Assembly: GCA_964498785.1 (NCBI GenBank) | Contig: CAZCJL010000014.1 | Span: 1 to 64,000 of the forward strand | DNA from: Mariaggregatimicrobium sp964498785 | GTDB taxonomy: Bacteria > Zhuqueibacterota > Zhuqueibacteria > Thermofontimicrobiales > Thiofontviventaceae | Direction of reading: 5' to 3' | DNA: 64,000 nt | Shown: in pieces, positions 17,614 to 26,370 of the stretch | Layout of the letters: each line of letters starts with the position of its first letter | Position numbering within the stretch: position 1 is the stretch's first letter | Notes under the pieces: generated by a model | Seen by the model: only the letters and a program-made list of their open reading frames with translations | Told to the model about the DNA's origin: nothing | Databases searched by the model: none | Made by a program: the position numbers and the translations under genes

Positions 17614-17642
17614 AACATAGCAAATTGTTTTCAGCTTTTCAA
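17614..17642 (-). promoter_or_regulatory. Candidate promoter for the first subtilase
   Basis: On the minus strand: TTGAAA (17637-17642), a 17-base spacer, TATGTT (17614-17619), about 50 bases before the start codon at 17568. The match is moderate rather than perfect. Confidence 0.5.
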
Positions 17643-17717
17643 CTAAAATTTTGATTTTTTTTATTTTTTGTACGGTTATAATGAACTATATCGAAGATTA
17701 TCATGCAATGTATTATG

Positions 17718-17880
17718 AGGCTGTCATCAAACCACCCTTGCGAAGGTTCCTAAAGCAGAATAGTCTGTATATTGAAAAAATATGAATTAATTATCATCAT
17801 ATTTTATAGCTACAAACCTTCGCAAGGGTTTTTCCGGCATTTATCGAGATCGTGGACAGGCTGTAAAGACATCGCACACC
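17718..17880. repeat. Long palindromic repeat family 1, copy B
   Basis: Core arms ACCCTTGCGAAGGTT (about 17734-17748) and AACCTTCGCAAGGGT (about 17815-17829) are perfectly complementary. AGGCTGTC at the left and TGGACAGGCTGTAAAG at the right match the inner arms of the other copies. The left outer arm has decayed, while the right end (ATCGCACACC) still aligns. It ends 19 bases after the stop codon of the second subtilase. It occupies most of the gene-free stretch 17569-17898, the rest being the promoter at 17614-17642. Confidence 0.75.
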
Positions 17881-17898
17881 GTATCAGAAATCCAAATA

Positions 17899-20800
17899 TC
17901 ACTTAATGAGCACCATTTTCCGTGTTTTCACAAAATCACCGGCTTTTAACGTATAGAAAAACAAACCACTGGACACCGGTTTCCCCTGATCATTCCTGCC
18001 ATCCCAATACACTGTGTAACGACCCGGCGCTTTGGTTTCATTCATTAACGTCCGTATTCGTTGCCCCAGGTTGTTGTAAATTTCCAACGTTACATCTGAA
18101 TTGTTTGGCACGGCAAAAACAATTCGTGTCGTTGGATTAAACGGATTGGGATAGTTTTGCAATAACTCAAATTCGATGGGAATTGTCGATTCGTTTGCCG
18201 CTGTTTCAATCTCCGTTTTTGTCGTTGGAGTAAGCTGAATGTCATCAATAAACCAGCCAAGCAGACCTCTAAGCTGGGTTGAATCTGACGTCATTCGAAA
18301 GCGAATGCGGACATTATCAAAGCCGGTTCCAACGTAATCTTCAAGAGAATACACTTTATTTTTCCATCCTCCGGACATTCCTGTGAGCGGTTCCCCTATT
18401 AATTGCCAGTTTTCACTGCCATTGGTATTAATTTCAATATACCCAAAATCTTTATCAGTTTCCAGGAAATAAACAGTCCAGAAAGAAAATACCGCGTTTT
18501 CAAGCTCAGACAAGTCCATCCCATCTTTGAGTGAAAAGGAGACATTGGAATTATTGGGATATGTTCTGCCCTGTCCGGGATGGTCGTTGATGCAATTATT
18601 GCCCTGATGCGCAATACTGGTCTCAATTCCCCATCCATCCGGATCGGCGATCCAGTTAGCAATTCCAGTCTCAAAGTCTTCTAATCCGATTATAAACCAT
18701 TTTTCTGTTGTTGTTTCACTATTTTTAGACATTGAAACATCTGTAGCGCTGACAGAATAATAGACGGTATCGCCAAAAGCGAATGGTCCCGGGATAGCTC
18801 CCTCAAAGCGATTATCGGCCATAATTTTGGGTGGCTGCATTTTTACTACACCGCTTTGGCCAAATACCGATCGATAATTAAGAAATACCGCAGCAGTATC
18901 AATACCTGTGTTATCAAACACTTCAATAGCAAGCTGATGATCTCCTTTATTAATTATTGTATTCGGAATATCATTCAACAAGGCGATGTATGGAGGTGTT
19001 GAGTCAAAATTATTTGAATAAGAATATTTACGAATAGGCGATGAAAAGCCTTTTTCATTTTGTGCAAAAATAAAATATTCAATAACTTTACCAAATTGAG
19101 GCGGAATTTCGGCTTCATAAATGTCCTCGCCTTTGTTAATCATAGTAGCAGTATTATACCCGGCTTCGCCTTTAACTCGCCACAATAGATAAATACCTGT
19201 TAATTCATCACTGTTAGCGGTCACCTTTGCAGAGACAACCCTTGATTTTGTTGAATCCTCGGTATCTGTTAATGGCGTATGCATAATAGTCAATTCATTC
19301 AGCCATTCCAAAATGCGCGGCATAATTTCATTACGAGCGGGTTCTTCGACAATTGCCTCAAATCCGCCGAATGCGAAATAGACGGAACGGTACAACCCGG
19401 CATAGCGAACTGCGCCACTGTTGCCATTGGAATAATTGAAAATGGAAATACCACCGTTGACCGGCTCAACCTCACTCGGATATTGGTTTGCCGCTGCTCG
19501 TCCGGGCTGATAAACATTGATAGAAAGCTTATCGCTCAATGGATCGCCAGGCACTCCTGTTAATGAAGAAAATTGACTGGTGTCAAGGAGATATCTGGCG
19601 CGGAGATAATTTTCATAAAAATCTTTTGAAGCGCCACCGGAGCCTACATATCCGGTTCCTTCCAAATCACTCAAATCCCAGCCAATATCCTGTCCCGAAA
19701 TAAAAAGCTTACCACCAGCGCCTAAAAACAAACTCAAAACCGTTTGATCTTCTTCTGTTAAAGATGGAAAAGTCCATTCACACGCCCAGATCACGGTCGG
19801 GTAAGCATAAAGCTGCTGGAAATCCGGAGTACCATTTAGCTCATGATCATGAATATCATAAGCCACTCCCAGACTATCCAGTACCTGTGTGTAATATCCT
19901 TCAATATTATTTTTACCATCATCGTCATCTACAAGCAGCACACTGGGATTAATGGCAATATAGAATTCAAAAAGCTCGTTGTAACCATTATCCGTGGTTA
20001 ACCGAAGCTCACATTTCACCCGTTTGGGCAAAATGCCACCTCCAACATGTACAATAAACGGATCGCCGTCATTCTTCTTTTGGTTATTATTCAAATCCCG
20101 AAGTCCGGTCAGCGTTCCGTACGAGGAATTCGCTTTTAATACTTCAACAGTGGAATCTTCAACTGTGAGCGTGGCGCTCAAATTTTGGGCATCTTCCCAC
20201 ACATTAGAAAGCTGCAACGACAAATCAATTGTTTCACCGTAATCGATTCGTCCGTTACCATTTCCGCCGGAGCGATCATCAATATAGTGGCGTTGGATCG
20301 CGATGCGTGGTAATGCAGAGACGTTTTCAGTTACTGCGCGATACGCGTTTATTCGCCCTGATCCTAATTTCCCTGCATAATTGGGATTAATCCCGTCGAT
20401 ATTATCAGCCGTTTCAACAACCTGTATCATGATTTCGGCGGGTGACCATTCCGGATGCTGGGATTTAACCAGTGCTGCCAAACCTGCCACAAGCGGAGAG
20501 GACATGGACGATCCCTGATAAGTAGCATAATTATCATTAAAAACCGTGCTTAAGATTCCGGGTCTACCACGGCTTACGTCTCCACCAGGTGCGGAAACTG
20601 TCACCCAGTCTCCGTAAGTTGCATAAGATGCTTTTTGATCCAAATCATTCACAGCGGCAACAGAGATGGCGAACTTTTCGAGACTTAGCGGCTCCCCTTG
20701 TTCATCACCGGCATTACCGGCGGAAGTGACAATAACCACGCCGTTTTCATACGCATAACGCGCGCCATCGACCACAGTCTCTGAATTTCCGAAGCTCAGA

Positions 20801-21720
20801 TTCGCTACATGCGCGCCGTTATCGGCAGCGTAAGCAAATGCTTCAGCCATAAAACCGGACAAGCCGACGCCGTTTCCATCCGTAGTATGCCAGCCAATGC
20901 GCAGTGGCATTATTTTCACATTCCAGCTAATCGAGGCAACTCCGATATCATTATCCGTGACCGCCGCGGCAATGCCGGCAGTATGCGTGCCGTGCCCGTC
21001 AAAATCCATCGGATCGTTGTCCGGGACGTTGCCATCTTCACCATTAGCAACATTTGTTGCACCTTCTACAAAATCCCAGCCGCGAATATCATCTACAAAT
21101 CCGTTATTGTCAGAATCGACGCCGTTTTCTGTTTCAGCATCGTTTGACCAGATATTGGCTGCCAGATCAGGATGATCCCAATCCGTGCCAGTATCGATAA
21201 TCGCGACGATCACACCGGAATCGCCTTTTGCGACATCCCATGCCTGCTCTGCCATAATCTGGGGCAAATGTTGCTGGCTATTATATCTGGCGTCATTGGG
21301 AATCGCTTGCGCAGGAATAATATAATCCGGTTCAGCATATTCTACTTCCGGATTTTGATTTAAAGCAGCCACCATCTGACGGATGTCCGTATCTTCGGGA
21401 ACCGTTAACACATGAATTCTGGACAGCCCGATTTCCGGCCGCTCTGCAATTCGTGTATTTTTTACATTTTTGAATAACCGCTCCCTGGATCTGACAGCAA
21501 ACGCCTGACTCACTTTATCCAGCGCCTGGTTGATACTTTTTTCTTTATTCTCCTGTTTGAACTTAACGATCACACGGCCCGGCACGTATTTCAAATCAGA
21601 ACGTACACTCTTCTTCCGAGACAGTTGTGAACCTTCAGAGCTGTTCTTTGCATAAGTATCAGTTTGATTAAATAGAAATAATCCACACAAAAAGATAATC
21701 AAAACATTTCTTTTTTTCAT
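17899..21720 (-). CDS. Large secreted subtilase with N-terminal prodomain and T9SS sorting domain
   Basis: 1273-residue S8 peptidase. A signal peptide (NVLIIFLCGLFLF) precedes a fervidolysin-like propeptide (VPGRVIVKFKQ to VEYAEPDYI). The catalytic triad is D176 (AIIDTGTD), H243 (DGHGTHTAG) and S405 (GSSMSSPLVAG), with oxyanion Asn in VTSAGNAGD. After the protease come beta-rich domains, a GATase-like domain at about 593-810 (LLVDDDDG, FISGQDIGWDL), Ig-like segments, a jelly-roll and a T9SS type A sorting domain (QNYPNPFNPTTRI, YWDGRNDQGKPVSSGLFFY). The ATG at 21720 is chosen over an in-frame TTG at 21735 because GAGAGG sits five bases before it. Its layout differs from the neighbouring subtilase, so the two are not a recent duplication. 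Confidence 0.92.
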   Translation of the reverse strand: MKKRNVLIIFLCGLFLFNQTDTYAKNSSEGSQLSRKKSVRSDLKYVPGRVIVKFKQENKEKSINQALDKVSQAFAVRSRERLFKNVKNTRIAERPEIGLSRIHVLTVPEDTDIRQMVAALNQNPEVEYAEPDYIIPAQAIPNDARYNSQQHLPQIMAEQAWDVAKGDSGVIVAIIDTGTDWDHPDLAANIWSNDAETENGVDSDNNGFVDDIRGWDFVEGATNVANGEDGNVPDNDPMDFDGHGTHTAGIAAAVTDNDIGVASISWNVKIMPLRIGWHTTDGNGVGLSGFMAEAFAYAADNGAHVANLSFGNSETVVDGARYAYENGVVIVTSAGNAGDEQGEPLSLEKFAISVAAVNDLDQKASYATYGDWVTVSAPGGDVSRGRPGILSTVFNDNYATYQGSSMSSPLVAGLAALVKSQHPEWSPAEIMIQVVETADNIDGINPNYAGKLGSGRINAYRAVTENVSALPRIAIQRHYIDDRSGGNGNGRIDYGETIDLSLQLSNVWEDAQNLSATLTVEDSTVEVLKANSSYGTLTGLRDLNNNQKKNDGDPFIVHVGGGILPKRVKCELRLTTDNGYNELFEFYIAINPSVLLVDDDDGKNNIEGYYTQVLDSLGVAYDIHDHELNGTPDFQQLYAYPTVIWACEWTFPSLTEEDQTVLSLFLGAGGKLFISGQDIGWDLSDLEGTGYVGSGGASKDFYENYLRARYLLDTSQFSSLTGVPGDPLSDKLSINVYQPGRAAANQYPSEVEPVNGGISIFNYSNGNSGAVRYAGLYRSVYFAFGGFEAIVEEPARNEIMPRILEWLNELTIMHTPLTDTEDSTKSRVVSAKVTANSDELTGIYLLWRVKGEAGYNTATMINKGEDIYEAEIPPQFGKVIEYFIFAQNEKGFSSPIRKYSYSNNFDSTPPYIALLNDIPNTIINKGDHQLAIEVFDNTGIDTAAVFLNYRSVFGQSGVVKMQPPKIMADNRFEGAIPGPFAFGDTVYYSVSATDVSMSKNSETTTEKWFIIGLEDFETGIANWIADPDGWGIETSIAHQGNNCINDHPGQGRTYPNNSNVSFSLKDGMDLSELENAVFSFWTVYFLETDKDFGYIEINTNGSENWQLIGEPLTGMSGGWKNKVYSLEDYVGTGFDNVRIRFRMTSDSTQLRGLLGWFIDDIQLTPTTKTEIETAANESTIPIEFELLQNYPNPFNPTTRIVFAVPNNSDVTLEIYNNLGQRIRTLMNETKAPGRYTVYWDGRNDQGKPVSSGLFFYTLKAGDFVKTRKMVLIK

Positions 21721-22003
21721 GAAGCCCTCTCTCAATTTATTTGTTATATTTGATCAGCCTTAAAATTCTATCTAAAATTCTAAAAAGAAAATTATCATAC
21801 AATTGTAGCCCACTAAGCACACAAAAATACACAAAATGTTATTTTTTTATTTTGAATTAAGCACTATTTCGTGTGTTTCGCGGGCAATAAATCTATTTTT
21901 TTTATTATTATAATTTATTTTAGAAATTTAGGTTCTAAATTAAACATGAACAACAAATTATTTTATTGATATTTGGAGCGCAATGGCTTTATCCCGCCCG
22001 GCG
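21721..22003. other. AT-rich gene-free stretch
   Basis: Part of the 506-base space between the second subtilase and the M6 protease. I see no convincing reading frame, promoter or terminator here. A phrase ACACAAAAATACACAAAA followed by TTTCGTGTGTTTCGCGG gives a weak inverted similarity only. The remaining part of the space is repeat family 1 copy C. Confidence 0.5.
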
Positions 22004-22181
22004 GGAGTGAATCGCATAAACAGCCTGTCCATGAACTACCGTTGCGAAGGTTATTAAAATAGACTGCTCTGTATATTGAATAAATTTCAATGAATTATCT
22101 CTATGTATAGCTACAAACCTTCGCAAGGATTTGCCCGGCAATTACCGAGTTCCTGGACACGCTCTAAAGTCGATTCACTCC
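22004..22181. repeat. Long palindromic repeat family 1, copy C (best preserved)
   Basis: The outer left arm GGAGTGAATCG (22004-22014) is the complement of CGATTCACTCC (22171-22181). Inner arms CAGCCTGTCC and GGACACGCTC, and core arms GTTGCGAAGGTT and AACCTTCGCAA, complete a nested palindrome of 178 bases. A middle segment CTGTATATTGAA and TATAGCTACAAACCTTCGC is shared with copy B. It starts 46 bases after the stop codon of the M6 protease gene. It contains no coding potential. Confidence 0.8.
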
Positions 22182-22226
22182 AAAACGTACTTTCAATGTT
22201 ACCAGGTTCATCCTGATTAAATTACG

Positions 22227-25019
22227 TCATTTAAGTAAAATCATTCGTTTTCTGTCAATAAAATCTTTTGTTTTTATTTGGTAAAAATAAAGTCCGCTGC
22301 TTAACAGCGACGCATCGAATGTAATCTGATGTATGCCGGCAGGTAGCTCTTTTTCCAACAGGTTAATAACTTCCTGGCCTTTTAAATTATATACTTTTAA
22401 CGTCACAAAACCAAAATCTTTTAATGAAAACCGGATGGTTGTTTCCGGATTGAACGGATTCGGATAATTTTGTTCCAGACTATTCGACACAGGTTTAACA
22501 GGTAGTTGGTCACTCTTTTTTACATCCGTGATATCACTTGCAAGCCATTCCAGACTATTACCCAGTAATTGGCTGCGGGTTGCGAAACCCGGGAATTCGC
22601 TGTTTACGGCCTCCAACCCAAATCCCATAAAAACAATTTTAGAGTTATTCTGCTCATTTTGAATTCTGACTGCGGCAGCGGTTTCCGGATATTTGCTGTA
22701 ACGCAGCATTACACTGGCGGAATCATCCGGGATCAGGTTGTCCGGAGACGCCTGATTTCGGGCGCCATCGCCACCAGCGATCACCACCTTTCTTAGCGTA
22801 TCTGTCACCGGGTCGCCAACGACGCCATTTAGCAAGCGATCGGCAACATTTCCGCCCCATTCCACATGCAGTATATCACTTAAAAAATCACTTCCCTGTT
22901 GCGCTAAATTCTCTGCAATATTTTGGCCAGTTAACAACAGGCGGCCACCGTGTTTCAAAAATTTTTGAAGCGAGTCCTGCTCCGCGTGTGTCAATGCATT
23001 GTCCAATGTTTTGCCGGTTACCCAGATCATTGTCTGGTACGAATATCCTTTTGTAAGTGCGGTGGTCTTTTGTAAATCAGTGTCGTCAAACGGATAATCC
23101 AGTCTGTCGAGAGACGCCTGAATATAGGTTTCTAAATCATCTCCATCGTCATCATCGACAAGAAGAATATTGGGAATACCGACCATAGAGCTTAAACGGC
23201 GATTTTCGACGACTGGTTCGGATGCGGCTATACCTGTAATTTCAAGATCAAAATAAACACGGTGTGTTTCAAATTGCGGGCTCACTGCAAATGTGAACGG
23301 CGCAGCGCTTGTTTCGACGTTCGTTTTTGAGCCAAGCTCGCCCAGAAATAATTCATCATTTTCCATCGTAATTCCCGAACCGGTGGTACTGATTTTCATA
23401 GTCGCCTCACTCACATTCGCCCATTCATTACTTAATTGTATTGCAAGCGCGCCTGTTTCCCCAGCCTCTACCCGTCCGTTCAGATTACCTGTCATGTCTT
23501 CAACACTTGTTATTTCAACTGTCATATAGGGCCGTCCGTAAAAAACTTCCACATCTGCTGTCATAACAGAATCAGAAGGACTGATATTCCAGATTGCCAC
23601 CTGTGTCGGATTATCATTATAATTGATGCTGTTGGGATTAGAAAATTCATCAAAAGTCGTATTATTCATTCCGCCGGGAAACGGATCGCCGACATCTCCT
23701 CTGTTATAACCATCATCCAGATGGTTCATACCGTCTGCTTCTTCAAGGTCAACCAATTTATGAAACTCATCGCGGTTCGATGATTTGGAATTATCCACAT
23801 GCCAGACCAATAATCCCCCGGAATAAATATATTCATCAAATCCGGTTTTCTGTCGATTTTCAACAAGAAAATATTCCCTACCCAGCGGCAACCTGGCGCC
23901 AAAATAGCTTGAAAAGTAATCAATATTGCCATTTTTCCAGATTTTGTAAACCACTGGTAACACATCACTTTCAACCTGCGGGAATTGCACATCCTGATAA
24001 TTCGCATTCACAACAACCGGATAAATCCAACCGAGCGCCTCTTTACACCAGGCACTCATGTGTACCGGTTTTTCAGAGTGGCGTCCGTCGCCGCCATAGC
24101 TGCCGCCGCTCATCAGACACCAGTTGCCCACGCCTTCAGACGTTTCATTAGGCGCATCATCGGTATCGTACAAATCAGGTAATCCCAGCACATGTCCGAA
24201 TTCATGACAAAACACCCCGATTTCGATCATATTTTTATCTGTACCACTTCCGGATAGTTCCGGCTGAATAATATAATCATCGATTCGAATGTAACCGCCA
24301 TTTGCTCGGGGGTCATTCGTGGTATATGATCCGACACCTCCGGAAGAAAGCGACCAACGATGAGACCAGATATTATCACTGTCCCCGGCTTCTGCGCCGC
24401 CACCGGTATGAACAATTACCAGCGCGTCCACTTTTCCGTCATCATCCCCGGAATTTGGAATACCGTCCGGGCCATCATTATCGTATTGACCAAAATCCAC
24501 GTCACCATCCGCCATTATCGCAAGGTCCATTACAAATTGCGGCGCGCCGCCAGCCAATCCATTATCACGATTTACATAAAAGGATTGAGTGCTTGGCGCC
24601 TGATACCAGCCGTACACATCTCCTGTCATGTAAAAACTACCATAAGAAACTTGCTGATAATAATCTGTCATGGTTCCGGTAGGATTCGGACCGTCAAATA
24701 ATAACGCTTGAAAATCTGCAACAGAAAACGTTGAGGAGCTGTTTGAGTATGAACCCAACAATACAGGTAAATATGTCGTGTCGATCAGCGCAGATTCTGT
24801 TGAACTCATTTTACCCAATTGAATCATTCGCTTCATTTCTGCCTGTCGTTGAATTTTTTCAACCAGACCGCCCTGTTGATACGACTTCGAAATAACGTCC
24901 ATATAATAACTGAAATTTGGCGGAGGTTTTACGCCTTTCTTAGGAGGAGAAATCGCAAACAGCGATGTCCAACTAAAAGTAATGACAATCAAATAATAAA
25001 TTTTATTGGTGTTAACCAT
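22227..25019 (-). CDS. M6-family metalloprotease (immune inhibitor A-like) with T9SS sorting domain
   Basis: 930-residue secreted zinc protease. The zinc-binding motif HEFGH lies at residues 272-276 within CHEFGHVLGLPDLYDTD; the downstream Asp of LPDLYD is the likely third ligand as in the metzincin-like M6 family, and GNWCLMSGGS holds the Met-turn. After the catalytic part, a CARDB-like segment is followed by the GATase-like domain at about 616-827 (LLVDDDDGDD, LLTGQNIAENLA), shared with both subtilases. The C-terminus is a T9SS type A sorting domain (QNYPNPFNPETTI ending KRMILLK). GGAGAA precedes the ATG. It follows the pentein gene with a 24-base gap and very likely shares its promoter. 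Confidence 0.92.
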   Translation of the reverse strand: MVNTNKIYYLIVITFSWTSLFAISPPKKGVKPPPNFSYYMDVISKSYQQGGLVEKIQRQAEMKRMIQLGKMSSTESALIDTTYLPVLLGSYSNSSSTFSVADFQALLFDGPNPTGTMTDYYQQVSYGSFYMTGDVYGWYQAPSTQSFYVNRDNGLAGGAPQFVMDLAIMADGDVDFGQYDNDGPDGIPNSGDDDGKVDALVIVHTGGGAEAGDSDNIWSHRWSLSSGGVGSYTTNDPRANGGYIRIDDYIIQPELSGSGTDKNMIEIGVFCHEFGHVLGLPDLYDTDDAPNETSEGVGNWCLMSGGSYGGDGRHSEKPVHMSAWCKEALGWIYPVVVNANYQDVQFPQVESDVLPVVYKIWKNGNIDYFSSYFGARLPLGREYFLVENRQKTGFDEYIYSGGLLVWHVDNSKSSNRDEFHKLVDLEEADGMNHLDDGYNRGDVGDPFPGGMNNTTFDEFSNPNSINYNDNPTQVAIWNISPSDSVMTADVEVFYGRPYMTVEITSVEDMTGNLNGRVEAGETGALAIQLSNEWANVSEATMKISTTGSGITMENDELFLGELGSKTNVETSAAPFTFAVSPQFETHRVYFDLEITGIAASEPVVENRRLSSMVGIPNILLVDDDDGDDLETYIQASLDRLDYPFDDTDLQKTTALTKGYSYQTMIWVTGKTLDNALTHAEQDSLQKFLKHGGRLLLTGQNIAENLAQQGSDFLSDILHVEWGGNVADRLLNGVVGDPVTDTLRKVVIAGGDGARNQASPDNLIPDDSASVMLRYSKYPETAAAVRIQNEQNNSKIVFMGFGLEAVNSEFPGFATRSQLLGNSLEWLASDITDVKKSDQLPVKPVSNSLEQNYPNPFNPETTIRFSLKDFGFVTLKVYNLKGQEVINLLEKELPAGIHQITFDASLLSSGLYFYQIKTKDFIDRKRMILLK

Positions 25020-25043
25020 AATTATTCTCCGTCACTTGTTAAG

Positions 25044-26255
25044 TTAATTTTTAAATTCGATGGTTATACAATGCGGTCCGGAAGAACCATATCCCAAAAT
25101 CCCACTCCCTTTTACCGGAAAGACTGTTTTACCAGATGCTTTTATCAATATATTTTCGGCCAACTGATCAATGCTCTTGATCCCATACACTGGCATTAAA
25201 ATACCATCCTGCCACACAAGACAATTCGGATAACACAGCATGGGCAGTCCCTTGTTTTTCTTTCCGCCAGATCGGCCAAACTGTCCCGGCCAAAACGGAA
25301 TCCGAATGACCTCGAATCCATTCTCTTGTAAAGCCAAAGTAATTTTATCGTCCCATCCATACGCAGGTTCTGATAACACCGCGTTCACGAATTCGCCTGG
25401 TTTTAATAAATCATTGAGGATTGCTAATTTATCTTTTAACATTGGCCCGAGGATTAATCCCGGCGCATCTAATTTATCACAGGAAAAGGTATTTTTGTTC
25501 CAGTTAAAATCAACATTACCGGCAGAACTCGTAAATTCCACTGCCCAGCGGGCGATAATTTTCTTTTGCTCTGTTCGATCTAATCGCAATAACAAATTTC
25601 TGGTTAGTTCCACATCACCGACAGCCACGCGATTTTCAGTGAGCGGCATCACCAGCAAATCAAGGTGAAATTTATCCAATGACGGTGTCGGCACTCGTAC
25701 AAGTGAATGCTGAATCGCCGGATCGACAGGCATATTTTCAGGACAGATTAATTTATCGCCGGCGACCAAAAATTGAGCGCCGATAAATGACATCGTGCTG
25801 TTGTGCACCTGAACATCATTCAACTGATCCAACGAAAGGAAAGTATTCCTTAATTGATGCTGCTCCGAAGCGCTTACCAGCAACGTGCCTTTTATATCAA
25901 CGAGCACCTGATCCCTGGGCCACGGTCCATACGCCCGTGCATCCTGAACAAATTGCAATCGGGGTTCGCCCCATGAATTAAATCCCAATTTGTTTTGATT
26001 TAATGTAGAAACGAGTCGTCCAAATTCCGGTGAATTCGGTCCAAATTGATTAATAACAATCGCCTCGACATCGGGCAGGGCTTTTAAAATATCCACCAGT
26101 GAAATGCTTCCGATTTCTGCTGTTTGGGAGTAAACAAGAATGAGTTTATCAATTTTTCCATGATGCGAAGATTGCAATTTTATGGCAGAACGCTGCTGTG
26201 CATAAACCGAGTTCACTATCAATAACAGGACGAGCAATTTTTTAATCTCTTTCAC
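25044..26255 (-). CDS. Secreted pentein-fold deiminase-like protein (agmatine/peptidyl-arginine deiminase superfamily)
   Basis: 403-residue protein with a signal peptide (LLVLLLIVNSVYA, mature N-terminus QQRS). The pentein catalytic pattern is visible although overall similarity to named enzymes looks low: a PRD substrate-contact segment at 113-115 (YGPWPRDQ), H197-L-D199 (KFHLDLLVMPL) and a C-terminal nucleophile Cys at 396 in SGPHCITIEF, as in agmatine deiminases. CYPNCLVWQDGILMPVYG fits the preceding strand region. Penteins of this branch hydrolyse or transfer guanidino groups; being exported, a peptidyl-arginine or free agmatine substrate outside the cytoplasm is possible but inferred. 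The start is GTG at 26255 behind a consensus promoter; the M6 protease follows in the same transcript. No T9SS domain is present. Confidence 0.72.
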   Translation of the reverse strand: MKEIKKLLVLLLIVNSVYAQQRSAIKLQSSHHGKIDKLILVYSQTAEIGSISLVDILKALPDVEAIVINQFGPNSPEFGRLVSTLNQNKLGFNSWGEPRLQFVQDARAYGPWPRDQVLVDIKGTLLVSASEQHQLRNTFLSLDQLNDVQVHNSTMSFIGAQFLVAGDKLICPENMPVDPAIQHSLVRVPTPSLDKFHLDLLVMPLTENRVAVGDVELTRNLLLRLDRTEQKKIIARWAVEFTSSAGNVDFNWNKNTFSCDKLDAPGLILGPMLKDKLAILNDLLKPGEFVNAVLSEPAYGWDDKITLALQENGFEVIRIPFWPGQFGRSGGKKNKGLPMLCYPNCLVWQDGILMPVYGIKSIDQLAENILIKASGKTVFPVKGSGILGYGSSGPHCITIEFKN

Positions 26256-26324
26256 AAAATCCAGAATTGAATTTCCTATTTTTAGGTTACTATAATCAAT
26301 ATGTTAGAAAAGTGTCAAATTTTT

Positions 26325-26353
26325 ATTATAGACAATATTTCCGGTAATGTCAA
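26325..26353 (-). promoter_or_regulatory. Consensus sigma70 promoter for pentein-M6 dicistron
   Basis: On the minus strand: TTGACA (26348-26353), a 17-base spacer, TATAAT (26325-26330). Both boxes are perfect. It lies just past the carbamoyltransferase stop codon and about 70 bases before the pentein start. Confidence 0.88.
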
Positions 26354-26370
26354 GCGAAAATTGATTCCTT

